DNA of 39,541 nucleotides, taken from the NCBI RefSeq assembly GCF_019417665.1, contig NZ_DXUU01000015.1, positions 1 to 39,541 on the forward strand. Reading direction: 5' to 3'. The stretch comes from Ruminococcus sp. GTDB lineage: Bacteria > Bacillota > Clostridia > Oscillospirales > Ruminococcaceae. Shown here in pieces: positions 10,101 to 17,850 of the stretch. The notes under the pieces were generated by a model. It had not been told where the DNA came from. It did no database searches and saw only the letters and a program-made list of their open reading frames with translations. The position numbers and the translations under genes were made by a program. The stretch's first letter is position 1. Each line of letters opens with the position of its first letter.

Positions 10101-13100
10101 GACACAGCAATATTATCTGAGGGCAATTGGACAAAAACCTGGACGAATTTACCGTATAAAGGTGATAGTGGCCGGTATTATTATTATGTACTTGAAACTG
10201 CTGGGGCAGATGGTTATGAAGCAAGCTATAGCAGCAGTGGTACTGTAGCAAGCCCACACATCACCATTACGAACAGTGTACCTGGTTCATTTATAGTGAA
10301 TAAGAGTTGGGTAACCAGTAATGGTACTGTAATCAGTGGCTCGAATTCCAATTTGCCGACGAGCATTTCGCTAGAACTTTACCGTAGAGCGGCAGGGAAG
10401 GAGTCAGAATCAGGATCTTCAGATACGGGACAAATGCCGGAAAGTTTAAATGTAATTGCATTAGGTGACTCGATAACAAAGGGTACTTTTGGAAACTATG
10501 TGAGTGAAGAATACACGTATCCAAATGTGCTAAAAAGCAATTACCTGACAGAAGAGAATGGGTATAAAAATGTAGCAGTCAACAAAGTAGCTGAAGATGG
10601 CAGAAAAATAGATGACATATCTTCTGCTATGCAGTGGACTTCTTATTCTTCTGATGTAGTTTGTCTGCTTGCAGGTACAAATGATATTATTAACTCAAAT
10701 GTTGCAATCACATCTTCGAATACAAGTGATGTGACGCTGCAAAAGAAATTTGAAAGTCTGATAACAACCATTTATACAAAAAGCCCCAATGCAATTCTAT
10801 TTGTAGGTACAATCCCTAAATTTTCAGCACTTAGCTGGAGCAATTCAAGAGGGATAGAACAGGTAAACGATTACGACAATGACGAAGCGAAGAGAGCCGC
10901 TGTTCAGGCTCAATGGGATGATTTGGTCTCCAAATATAATACAATGGTTACTGATGTAGTAAATACATTGCAGAAAGATGGAAAAAAGATTTATCTTGTT
11001 GATGTAAAGGCGGCTGTCGGATCAAATTCAGCAGATGGTTGTCATCCAAACGCAGCTGGGTATGATAATATTGCGAAAGCCTTTTATCAAAAGATCAATA
11101 CGCATTACACTGGTTCAAGTGGTTCTTCTGGTACAACAACTGACATTCCAACAGATGTCACAAATTTGCCGACCGACTTTTATAATGAAGATGGTACGGT
11201 GAATACCACTCTATATGAAAAGTATGGAAATGATGTTACCATTACACCGGATGCAAATGGAAATTGGTCGCTGCATCTTGATTTGCCTGAAAAAGACAGC
11301 AAGGACAATACGTATATTTATTATGTAAAGGAAATCGTTCCTGACGGCTGGACGGCAGCAATTACACATAACGGGCAGCCGGCGAATAGTGAAACCTCAG
11401 TGTCAATCACCAATACCAAGGAAATTGAGCAGACTTCAATTTCTGTAAATAAGACTTGGGTCGATGTGCAGGGGGCAACACACAATGCGGTGACTGTAAA
11501 GCTGTATCAAAGATTGGAGGGCGGCACATGGGCTGCAACACCAATTGATACGCAGACTTTGTCAGACGCCAACAGCTGGTCTTATACCTGGAATCATCTC
11601 GATAAAACAGATACGAATGGAACGCCGTATTATTATAAGGTGGAAGAAACATCCATAGATGGCTATGAAGCAACGTATAGTGTTGATAACGATGTGGGAA
11701 TTTCAGCGAATACCGCAGATGATCCGATTGTGATCACCAATACAAGGGTTATGACACTCAAGCTTCAAAAAGATTGGAACGGTGATACTCCGACAAACGC
11801 CTCGGTAGAAGTGAAGATTCATCGGTCAACAACGCCGAATACTTCCAGTATGCCATTGATCACCACCTCGGGAAATGAGGGAACAACGAGTACAACAACC
11901 AGCACAACAACTAGTACAACAACGAGCACGACGACTAGTACAACAACCAGCACGACAACGAGCACAACGACTAGCACAACAACCAGTACAACAACGACTA
12001 CGGTTAACACAGACCCGCAAAATGTTCAGATTACTGGATTGAAACCAGGTGATACTTTGAAAGTTTCTCTTTCAAATGGTTTATCAGGTGCGTATGCAAA
12101 TGGTTGTTATGGATACGCTTATCAAAGTTGGACACAAGATACGTGGAATGGCAATTTTGATGCGAATGGAAATCTTGCTTTGACTTATCAGATTCCAGAT
12201 ACTTATGCGGAAGGCATGTATTTTGAATTTCAACTCTGGTATTTGGCTGGAGGTTCACCAAATAGTGTGCAAGTTTCTTATACAATTTCATCATCGTCCA
12301 GCACAACAACCACATCATCTGAAGAAACGACTACCTCAACCTCAACCTCAACTTCTACATCCACTACCACGACTACGACGGAGACTTCGTCTGGAGAAAA
12401 TGAAGGGTTAAAAACTGTAGAACCAAACGAAACCTATAATTTCACAATTCCAACTGAATCGAGAAACAATATAGCATCAATTGCAGTTACGTTTGGCTCG
12501 TTTAGCGGTTATTTAGATGCTGACTTTCATATCTATGATGAAAATGGAACGAAGCAAGGTTCTTCATGGATAACAAATAATAACGATAAATTGGTAATCT
12601 ATGAATGGCTTGCAAATAGTGAGAACAGGTATAGTGCCACATCAGTAGAGGGTCAACCCGTTTTAATAACCGGTAATACGATTGCGTGGCCATGGGATAA
12701 AGGTGATGAACAGAAACCTACATTAAGTAATTTGCAGATATACCTAAAAGGCAATTCTTCTAGGTTGCCAATAACGTCGATCACTTTCACTTATGACGAT
12801 GGTACAAAAATTACTTATCCCACTGCCGCCAACGAACCCCAAAGTCTAAGCGCACCATTGTCCGCATCGTTTTCTCTGGTAGGTGCAGTAATGCCAATGA
12901 AACTGGCAAGTGCAGCGGCAGAAGAATCTGGTCTGCATTTTGAGGCAGATGGTACTGCAATTGTGACGATCACACAGACATCCGGTACAGATGCGTGGAC
13001 TTATGTTGCAGAAAATCTACCTGTTTGTGATGCACAGGGCAATCCTTATTATTATTGGATAGAAGAAATATCCATTGATCAGAATTCGAATGAACTGAGT

Positions 13101-13346
13101 TATTACGATATTCGTTATGCATTCGAGGATGGTGATAGCAGTACAATTTATTGTATCAGTGCAGTGAACCCGGGAAATGGCGCTGCAATGATTCAGAATG
13201 CAAAGAAACCTAGCGCTTCCATAATGCCCTCTACCGGCGGAGTTGGCACAAGGTGGTATACGATTACAGGCACTGCGATTATGAGTGGTGCTCTGGCCGG
13301 CAATCTTTTGATCAGACGAAGACGGAAATGTCAACGTATGAAATAA
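4200..13346 (+). CDS. Giant sortase-anchored adhesin / pilus tip protein with embedded SGNH hydrolase
   Basis: 3048 residues, exported and wall-anchored. After about 20 basic residues comes a signal peptide (VIAVLLSLVVVFSVCGSLIM). Residues about 110-850 are beta-rich adhesin and isopeptide-type domains. Cna-B-like folds, recognised by V-x-K-x-W at the start and YYY-x-x-E-E near the end, begin near 877, 1655, 1800, 1917, 2030, 2411 and 2517. An SGNH/GDSL hydrolase at about 2080-2305 has GDSIT with Ser2091, GTND with Asn2161 and DGCH with Asp2279/His2282. A (TSTT)n linker lies near 2561-2602 and a second Thr/Ser linker near 2700-2732. The C-terminus has MPSTGG (3009-3014), a hydrophobic segment and RRRRK. 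AAAGGGGGGAG precedes the ATG. Size and first position fit a tip adhesin. The hydrolase suggests esterase activity on a glycan or ester, which is inference. Confidence 0.88.
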   Translation: MQNFYEKVQFFLKKRRKQKRHAVIAVLLSLVVVFSVCGSLIMPAVSMTGSTEETAPAFELAQEDAISLVGGSSSRTTRLGNRPTGGNRPANGSGYFDRPIGEIPSGGKDFTENITSATITAGGQTVSASGDTGEQSITIDASGDSIGASFVIQYTISSKNDGDQFTVTTDNPCIYYQLPDGVETSGLSGSGMTVNDPDYTGDAGWYSISTDGFVVIQFTDEYIQSKIQQSDRFTGSIQFEGLIKRDSTASGDQVIQIGNATINVTFPDKTFGLDKWGQLNNPSTAAEKPTVTWTITVDNPYNSENSLDGYQLVDERFPADKSSVTVSPPDAGSWDENGNFVFHSANPSKTTFTFTEPVIDYVGQEMTLYNTAVLNQPDGSLFLDKSVPVQLGKTYIEKDGKPDYETGFVKNEINWSVTVTNPYGYTLNETQVQDAAFGNAANLTVKDASGNDVSYTLNVDTITFQADVGKAIISYTTSNDADSGNIVNGDKVTNTATVIYPNDSGSTSVSKEVTYTSPYTLDDKKGTYSHDNGEITWTVGAYSSGNITLNGYELKDEAFKYISLSDLNITTVAYSWDNDCKVLERDDTKIVIGESGTTWIEGKEIQYTYIYATITLDQTTGTLTVTDGENGGIKKLYFTYTTERSGAGSDGTQESTSDGKTYISNTVEDNQNHSKTGQVEITNRDSIKKQLLSNSSDVIYNSDTEKGTTKRLNWQIEVVQDTGFSVDNKVLVDVMEATNGGAHYIASDQQSVVKVYAKKEQYGSYGDPLDSSLYNVKFYNIVYGTDGSELSREEVNSASTKAANSFEITFADGVDATGYKHVKVEYQTTAEYTQVPDADGAENQSATFSNRASFGDSDPSTSSYVITKQDETYVQPVRIQVDKKWEDNNAASGRPTSVWIRLQRRLGQSGDWETIYKNASGEWEVVIPDTDDTTNDYAYELNAANGWSIAWEDLPKDTLDHNADYYYRAEEISVPDGYTVSYLNETGVIGGNTFTITNKLAPEYEKVALNADRTILSADTEDNGSYSDTSQTVSLNDLKKLTVNGTEYYIFRWRINTMLGYKYILTDTLPEGSILIEADGYKPHVKKQWHGYDLYSNEYTVNNGVVTFQVDATDVMFIDYYTGIPVDTLKNSVDAAGNSGYVIQNSIAAADGEPKTADFTVTENADIPGDSDLLTKGVDQPYTSVDGNVNARNGRIQYTIQVNPDGKKLSNTNEYDITDTLMVNKCGNVTDAPSAIDAKLFSITMKNTATGQTLSTSDYQYTVEYKPSVVNHTSLNLKVSSYGQYIGINVEDAAGRHLKAPNEPVTIVLQFSGPANGSYPVKIDGEAVTLDFDAKGKAEYCWEGMLGENYWKQLSVNWGSEIQWGNNQTITDVSVLSASYDKEEITSTAVLHLTVPDETPLEITYAYDLTKNGKEWTSSDAGTLIETSNHVSLDTGNVSASDSEDDTKFSVSTSTATVSTGSVPQIVKYDINDYSLKLDADFWIAKYDAANSKWVFSSDDAEQTTIEGGTSVTKHVLNFDKDATGNAIPEGAKSIHIGANGAYKVGLNSGILYKLVEMKVPAGYQGIDAQIAATTVLEGTAKYTTLQSLVKAYLENASAFPETSPYYSFLKNFISTHYFTYGNDSVTYPDGVNANEVIQVKTGGTLDIPNNKLIDIAVQKSWSPEVTNASVNVKLYWSYTKLSAEIPENAVMATASDLGLRSLENPKTLDASSSTPLPGDLQGASQAWTAGWSNLPSGKDDRPIYYYVKEESYTCNGTTYTLQPDGTYKDSSGNEGAYKPNYVGNATNKDGTIKINNSQGLVIQKLWHNSDNTDMSDSEIPVDSIDVNVYGIKSSGEKDLFFTKKLSASDGWKITLTSQDAIDAGITLSDYESVRVEEVLTPEQQIELYGYTVSYTYSLNGTNGEATIINKNNTPTEVNVTANKVWDDDLTTHDGITVGLYRSTTYLNDNAVNSLDVLNLPAHLELQDTAILSEGNWTKTWTNLPYKGDSGRYYYYVLETAGADGYEASYSSSGTVASPHITITNSVPGSFIVNKSWVTSNGTVISGSNSNLPTSISLELYRRAAGKESESGSSDTGQMPESLNVIALGDSITKGTFGNYVSEEYTYPNVLKSNYLTEENGYKNVAVNKVAEDGRKIDDISSAMQWTSYSSDVVCLLAGTNDIINSNVAITSSNTSDVTLQKKFESLITTIYTKSPNAILFVGTIPKFSALSWSNSRGIEQVNDYDNDEAKRAAVQAQWDDLVSKYNTMVTDVVNTLQKDGKKIYLVDVKAAVGSNSADGCHPNAAGYDNIAKAFYQKINTHYTGSSGSSGTTTDIPTDVTNLPTDFYNEDGTVNTTLYEKYGNDVTITPDANGNWSLHLDLPEKDSKDNTYIYYVKEIVPDGWTAAITHNGQPANSETSVSITNTKEIEQTSISVNKTWVDVQGATHNAVTVKLYQRLEGGTWAATPIDTQTLSDANSWSYTWNHLDKTDTNGTPYYYKVEETSIDGYEATYSVDNDVGISANTADDPIVITNTRVMTLKLQKDWNGDTPTNASVEVKIHRSTTPNTSSMPLITTSGNEGTTSTTTSTTTSTTTSTTTSTTTSTTTSTTTSTTTSTTTTTVNTDPQNVQITGLKPGDTLKVSLSNGLSGAYANGCYGYAYQSWTQDTWNGNFDANGNLALTYQIPDTYAEGMYFEFQLWYLAGGSPNSVQVSYTISSSSSTTTTSSEETTTSTSTSTSTSTTTTTTETSSGENEGLKTVEPNETYNFTIPTESRNNIASIAVTFGSFSGYLDADFHIYDENGTKQGSSWITNNNDKLVIYEWLANSENRYSATSVEGQPVLITGNTIAWPWDKGDEQKPTLSNLQIYLKGNSSRLPITSITFTYDDGTKITYPTAANEPQSLSAPLSASFSLVGAVMPMKLASAAAEESGLHFEADGTAIVTITQTSGTDAWTYVAENLPVCDAQGNPYYYWIEEISIDQNSNELSYYDIRYAFEDGDSSTIYCISAVNPGNGAAMIQNAKKPSASIMPSTGGVGTRWYTITGTAIMSGALAGNLLIRRRRKCQRMK
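11881..12003 (+). repeat. Tandem 12-bp coding repeat (Thr/Ser linker)
   Basis: About ten imperfect copies of a 12-bp unit of the form AGTACAACAACC, encoding TSTT. Synonymous differences (AGT/AGC/ACT, ACA/ACG) separate the copies, so the array is not freshly expanded. It codes for a probably O-glycosylated flexible linker inside the giant adhesin. Confidence 0.85.
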
Positions 13347-13366
13347 AAACGTAAAAAATGGAGTGA

Positions 13367-13401
13367 GCGGATTCCGCCGTGGGGGAATGCGGCGGAATCG
13401 C
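13367..13401 (+). promoter_or_regulatory. GC-rich hairpin between adhesin and major pilin
   Basis: GCGGATTCCGCCG (13367-13379) pairs with CGGCGGAAT-CGC (13390-13401), with one bulged base. There is no T-run behind it, so it is not a standard terminator. It may be a processing or stabilising hairpin that raises the major-pilin segment relative to the adhesin; this is inference. Confidence 0.55.
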
Positions 13402-13439
13402 AGCTCCGGAAAAAATATTTTCAAAAAGGAGTATTTATT

Positions 13440-15140
13440 ATGAAACAAACAAAAAGATTTGCGAGTATCGCAACCGCAGCCTTGTTGGCAGCTTGTGCAG
13501 TAGTTCCGTCCATGGCGTCGATCCCGGCTAGTGCAGCTGTGACTCCCAATACCATTTCCTTTACGAATTCGGATGAAAACGATACTGCATCGCATGTTTA
13601 CACTGCATACAAGGTTTTTACTGGTAATGTAGGTGATAGCGGCGCTTTGGAAGGCATCCAGTGGGCAGCAGGAGATACAAAGGGAGCTGCATTTTTAACT
13701 GCATTGAAGGCAGATACCACGATTGGCACGAACTTTGCATCTTGCAACACGGCTGCTGCCGTTGCAGAGGTGCTGGCAAAAGAAAGTGAGGACAGCGAAT
13801 TACTTCAGAATTTTGCTGCTTTCGCTGCTACGCAAACTGCAAATTTAACGAAAGTAAATACAGCTGCTAGTGCCACAATTGACGTGACAACTACAGGTGA
13901 CGGTTATTACCTGTTGATTGATGACACAGATTTGAGTGAGGCAACCGGCGCAAAGACACGTTATCTGATCGCACAGGTTGATGCAAGCGCAGGTCTTGAA
14001 ATTGCTGTGAAGAGTGCTCTGCCGACGGTAGAAAAGAAGATCAAGGAGAATGCAAAAACTCCTACATATGGAACTGACGCAAATGAAACAGAGGATTATG
14101 TAGGAACAGGCTACAACGATGTTGCGGACTACAGCATCGGCGATACGGTTCCGTTCAAGCTGATCGGTACTTTGCCCAGCAAATTGGCAGATTACAAGAA
14201 GGGCTATAAGTATGTGTTCCATGACACACTGGATAGTCAGTTCACAGCGCCGGCAAAGAGTGCAATTAAGGTGGATATTGATGGCACTGATGTAACGACT
14301 CAGGCTAATATTGATGTGACCGGCAATGCAATCACAGTTGCTTTTGATGATATTACGAAGGTAACTGGTGTGACGGATGGTATAACAGCAAAGAGTATTG
14401 TTACAGTAACATATGATGCTGTACTGAACGAAAATGCTGAGATCGGTCTGGATGGTCAGATGAATGCCGTTTATCTGGAATATTCCAATAATCCGAACTG
14501 GAACGGCGAGGGAACTCCTGACACAAGCAAAACCCCGGAAGACAAGGTAGTTGCATTTACATATGAGCTGGATCTGACTAAGGTCGACAAAACCAGCCAG
14601 GCTGCTTTGACAGGTGCGAAGTTTAAACTCCAGGCAACAGATGGAGAACATGCGAATAAGTATGCTGTTCTGACTGCGGTGGCAGATACTTCCGGAGCAT
14701 ATAAGGTGACATCATGGGTAGATTCTGCTGATGACGCAACTGCATTTGAAAATACAAGCGGCAATACTTTTGCAGTAATTGGCCTGGACAGCGGAAAGTA
14801 CAATTTGTACGAAACAGCGGCGCCGGCTGGTTATAAAGTGCCGACCGATCCCTTTGCACTGGAGATCACTGCAACAACGAAGAATGATCAGGATTGGGAT
14901 AGTTTCAAGGCTAATGACGCATTGACAGCTTTGACAATTAAGGTTGGTACTGCTGATGCCGTAGCTGGTGATTTAACCGACGGTACAGTATCAGCAAAGA
15001 TTGAAAATACTTCTGGTTCGACCCTTCCGTCCACCGGTGGTATCGGTACGACCATCTTCTACGTAGCCGGCGGTGTGCTGGTTGTTGGCGCAGGCGTGCT
15101 CCTGATCACCAAGAAGCGTGCAAAGAATATGGAAGCATAA
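13440..15140 (+). CDS. Major (backbone) pilin, LPSTG-anchored
   Basis: 566 residues. A signal peptide (ASIATAALLAACAVVPSMA, cleavage near PASAA) leads into an N-terminal domain. An isopeptide-forming D2-type domain at about 197-370 contains DYSIGDTVPFKL and YKYVFHDTLD. A SpaA/Cna-type domain at about 380-510 carries the E-box-like LYETAAPAGY. The sorting signal is LPSTG (529-533) plus a hydrophobic segment and KKRAKN. This is the architecture of SpaA/FctA-type shaft pilins that a class C sortase polymerises through a Lys; I cannot assign that Lys with confidence. It lies between two GC-rich hairpins and directly before the class C sortase. The ribosome site AAGGAG is strong. Confidence 0.9.
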   Translation: MKQTKRFASIATAALLAACAVVPSMASIPASAAVTPNTISFTNSDENDTASHVYTAYKVFTGNVGDSGALEGIQWAAGDTKGAAFLTALKADTTIGTNFASCNTAAAVAEVLAKESEDSELLQNFAAFAATQTANLTKVNTAASATIDVTTTGDGYYLLIDDTDLSEATGAKTRYLIAQVDASAGLEIAVKSALPTVEKKIKENAKTPTYGTDANETEDYVGTGYNDVADYSIGDTVPFKLIGTLPSKLADYKKGYKYVFHDTLDSQFTAPAKSAIKVDIDGTDVTTQANIDVTGNAITVAFDDITKVTGVTDGITAKSIVTVTYDAVLNENAEIGLDGQMNAVYLEYSNNPNWNGEGTPDTSKTPEDKVVAFTYELDLTKVDKTSQAALTGAKFKLQATDGEHANKYAVLTAVADTSGAYKVTSWVDSADDATAFENTSGNTFAVIGLDSGKYNLYETAAPAGYKVPTDPFALEITATTKNDQDWDSFKANDALTALTIKVGTADAVAGDLTDGTVSAKIENTSGSTLPSTGGIGTTIFYVAGGVLVVGAGVLLITKKRAKNMEA

Positions 15141-15193
15141 TTACTACAAAAATTTTTCCCGTTCTGGGAAAGTGAAAATGAAAACCTAAATTC

Positions 15194-15217
15194 GTCCGCC
15201 GGGGATTCCCGGCGGGC
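15194..15217 (+). promoter_or_regulatory. GC-rich hairpin between major pilin and class C sortase
   Basis: GTCCGCCGGG (15194-15203) pairs with CCCGGCGGGC (15208-15217) around a 4-base loop. No T-run follows. It lies 15 bp before the sortase start and may cap the pilin mRNA or attenuate read-through. Confidence 0.55.
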
Positions 15218-15232
15218 ATTAGGGAGGGACCC

Positions 15233-16150
15233 ATGAGAAAAAAGAAAAGTAAATTCAATGTGATTTCAACAATTGTATTGCTGATTCTTTTACTGGTGGG
15301 GCTCTCCGTGATGCTTTATCCGACTGTTAGTAACTGGTGGAATACCAGAGTGCAAAGTTATGCTGTTGCGGAATATAACCAGGCAGTGGAACAGATGGAC
15401 GATTCTGAAAAAGAAAAAATTCTTGCTGCGGCACATGCCTATAATACATCTTTGAATCAGATCTATGCACCTTTTGAAAATTATGATGAAGTCCCTGGCT
15501 ATGAGGAGAATTTGAATGTTTCTGGGACAGGGATTATGGGGTATATTTCTATTCCGGAAATCAAAGTGGAGCTTCCGATTTATCATGGGACCAGCGCTGA
15601 GGTGCTGAATGTCGCTGTAGGTCATTTGCAGGGTTCTTCTTTGCCTGTGGGCGGAACGGATGCACATGCAGTAATTTCTGCACACCGCGGTCTTCCATCT
15701 GCAAAATTGTTCAGTGATTTGGATCAGCTTACAGAAGGAGATACTTTCACAATTACAATACTGGATGAAATACTTACATATGAAGTGGAACGTATTTTGA
15801 TTGTCAGGCCGGAAGAGATCGATAAACTTGCAGTGATTCCGGGAGGAGATTATGTTACTTTAATGACGTGCACCCCCTATGGAATCAATACCCATCGATT
15901 GTTGGTACGTGCGCATCGAATTGAAACAGTGTATCCGAACAATATTAAAGTCACTGCGGATGCAGTACAATTGGATTCCGTATCAGTTGTACCATTTTTT
16001 GCTGCGCCGTTGTTGCTCGGCTTGCTCTTGTTCTGGATCTTTGGCGGAAGAAGGAAAAAAACAATTCCTGCGGATGATCCGCTATTGATATTGCAATGGA
16101 GTGAATCATTGGAAAGAGAGGAGGGGGAGATGCCATGTGCAAAAAAATGA
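15233..16150 (+). CDS. Class C (pilus-polymerising) sortase
   Basis: A 305-residue membrane transpeptidase that joins pilins by cleaving LPxTG between Thr and Gly. N-terminal anchor at about 9-30 (VISTIVLLILLLVGLSVMLY), a lid-like stretch near 80 (YAPFENY), then the beta-barrel with His151 in SAHRG, Cys213 in TCTPYGINTH and Arg222. A second C-terminal membrane segment (VVPFFAAPLLLGLLLFWIFG) and a basic tail follow. Two membrane segments and a TCTPYG-type active site are class C marks. The lid motif differs from the canonical DPF/DPW form. GGGAGGG precedes the start. The 3' end overlaps the minor pilin gene by 16 bp. Confidence 0.92.
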   Translation: MRKKKSKFNVISTIVLLILLLVGLSVMLYPTVSNWWNTRVQSYAVAEYNQAVEQMDDSEKEKILAAAHAYNTSLNQIYAPFENYDEVPGYEENLNVSGTGIMGYISIPEIKVELPIYHGTSAEVLNVAVGHLQGSSLPVGGTDAHAVISAHRGLPSAKLFSDLDQLTEGDTFTITILDEILTYEVERILIVRPEEIDKLAVIPGGDYVTLMTCTPYGINTHRLLVRAHRIETVYPNNIKVTADAVQLDSVSVVPFFAAPLLLGLLLFWIFGGRRKKTIPADDPLLILQWSESLEREEGEMPCAKK

Positions 16151-17205
16151 TGCGGCAGTGGGGAATAGGACTCTGTATTTTAGGATTGTTGTTTTGGATA
16201 GCAGCATGTTTTTGGATGCCGGTTTTTGCTGAAGAAAAAACAGTTTCTTTCACAATGAACTGTCAGACAGAAAATGTGACAATTTCTGGAATGCAGTGGA
16301 AGCTTTATCGTGTAGGCGAACGGATTCCCGAAAGCAATTCCTTTGTATTGCAGGATGATTTTGCAGACTATGATGTGGCAATGGAGGATTTAACATCGTC
16401 TGCACTTCAGGATGCTGCGGATACATTGGAAAATTATGCTGTTTTGGATAATATTTCCCCCTTGCTGTCCGGTGTTACCGATCAATCTGGGGCACTGTGT
16501 TTTGAGGGCATGTCAAAGGGATTGTATCTTTTATCAGGGAAATCCAAACTGATCGGTGATAAACGTTATATTCCTTCTGCTGTTCTGGTAGATCTTTCAG
16601 ATAAGGAAACAAATTTAGATTTTATGACGTATCCGAAATTTCGGGTGCGGAAAATGCCGTCTTCTGAGAATGAAATGTATACAGTACAGAAGGTTTGGCT
16701 GCACGACGAGGAATATCCAGATGATCGTTCTACAGAATTGACTGTGGCGATTTATCGGGATGCGCAATTGGAAGAAGAAGTGAAACTCAATGAGCAGAAT
16801 AACTGGACTTATCAATGGACAGGAAGTGCTGCGTCTGAATGGCGTGTCAAGGAAGTCGAGGTGCCGGGAAATTATACTGTTATTTATCGTGCCAATGACA
16901 CACAGTATGTTATTTTGAATTCACATAGTACAGTACGTTCCTCCATGGTGACACCGTTGGTTACGACTGAAATAACCACTTCTTTGGAAACAGAAATTTC
17001 GTCTTTATCTTCATCTTCCCAATCGAAAACCGAAACATTTCCTATGACAATAAGTTCTGACAGTGGTTCCAGGAATTCATCTGGAGGTGGTTCTTCCGGT
17101 AGAAAACTGCCTCAAACAGGACAGCTTTGGTGGCCTGTTCCGCTGTTGATTGGAGGAGGACTGATATGTATTGTCATTGGCTGGCGTATGCATCAAAAAA
17201 AGTGA
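16135..17205 (+). CDS. Minor pilin / surface protein, LPQTG-anchored
   Basis: 356 residues. N-terminal hydrophobic signal (WGIGLCILGLLFWIAACFWM), an N-terminal SpaA-like domain at about 33-175, and one Cna-B-like domain at about 182-265 (YTVQKVWLHD through WRVKEVEVPGNYTV). A Ser/Thr-rich linker at about 270-320 precedes LPQTG (325-329), a hydrophobic segment and RMHQKK. The small size and long linker next to the wall signal fit a base (anchor) pilin. The start overlaps the sortase end behind GAGGAGGGGGA, and the last codon is followed at once by the second sortase. Confidence 0.85.
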   Translation: MCKKMMRQWGIGLCILGLLFWIAACFWMPVFAEEKTVSFTMNCQTENVTISGMQWKLYRVGERIPESNSFVLQDDFADYDVAMEDLTSSALQDAADTLENYAVLDNISPLLSGVTDQSGALCFEGMSKGLYLLSGKSKLIGDKRYIPSAVLVDLSDKETNLDFMTYPKFRVRKMPSSENEMYTVQKVWLHDEEYPDDRSTELTVAIYRDAQLEEEVKLNEQNNWTYQWTGSAASEWRVKEVEVPGNYTVIYRANDTQYVILNSHSTVRSSMVTPLVTTEITTSLETEISSLSSSSQSKTETFPMTISSDSGSRNSSGGGSSGRKLPQTGQLWWPVPLLIGGGLICIVIGWRMHQKK

Positions 17206-17217
17206 GTGGAATTTTCT

Positions 17218-17850
17218 ATGAAAAAGATACGTGGTTGGTATTGGATCATGACGGGTGCCATTCTGCTGATTGCAGCGGTGCTTCTGGTTGGATATAATAT
17301 TCAGCAGGATTATCATGGTGCAGAGGCTACACGAACCATTTTGCCGGCGCTGCAGGAAAAAATGACGGCAACAGCTTCTGAAAGGGATACGCAAGAATTA
17401 CCTTTAGAACAAGATCTGTTAGCAGGATATACAGAAGAATTATCGTCAGAAGAAATTCTGCTTGAGGTGGATGGGGAAACTTATCTAGGAACGATCTCTA
17501 TTCCTTCCCTTGGCATAGAATTGCCGGTATTGAGTGCGTGGAGTTATCCCAATTTAAAATTGGCGCCATGCCGTTATGCCGGAACGGTTGCAGATGGAAA
17601 TTTGATCTTGGCTGCTCATAATTATCGCTCTCATTTTGGAAGGATCGGTAATTTAAACTCAGGAGATACAATTTACTTTACAGATGGCGGCGGTGTGCTG
17701 CATACCTATGAAGTGGTGCAGACAGAATTGATGTCTGGTCATGATGTGCCGGCGATGGAGAGTAATGCCGAGGACTGGGATTTAACTTTATTTACATGTA
17801 CTATGAGCGGCAGAAACCGTGTGACTGTGCGTGCTATGGAGCTTTCTTAA
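17218..17850 (+). CDS. Second sortase of the pilus locus
   Basis: About 210 residues. One N-terminal membrane segment (WIMTGAILLIAAVLLVGYNI), a linker of about 75 residues, then a sortase barrel with His134 in AAHNY, Cys194 in FTCT and Arg201 in RNRVTV. It has no C-terminal membrane helix, unlike the class C enzyme, so a housekeeping-like or class D/E-type anchoring role at the wall is plausible. A GTG at 17206 abuts the previous stop and would add four residues; the ATG at 17218 has GAGTGGA at a better spacing and is preferred. It is the last gene of the operon, before a terminator. Confidence 0.85.
   Translation: MKKIRGWYWIMTGAILLIAAVLLVGYNIQQDYHGAEATRTILPALQEKMTATASERDTQELPLEQDLLAGYTEELSSEEILLEVDGETYLGTISIPSLGIELPVLSAWSYPNLKLAPCRYAGTVADGNLILAAHNYRSHFGRIGNLNSGDTIYFTDGGGVLHTYEVVQTELMSGHDVPAMESNAEDWDLTLFTCTMSGRNRVTVRAMELS

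Noticed and set aside
11881..12003. Possible CRISPR-like array
   Set aside because: The repeats are 12 bp, contiguous and coding in frame for TSTT; there are no spacers.
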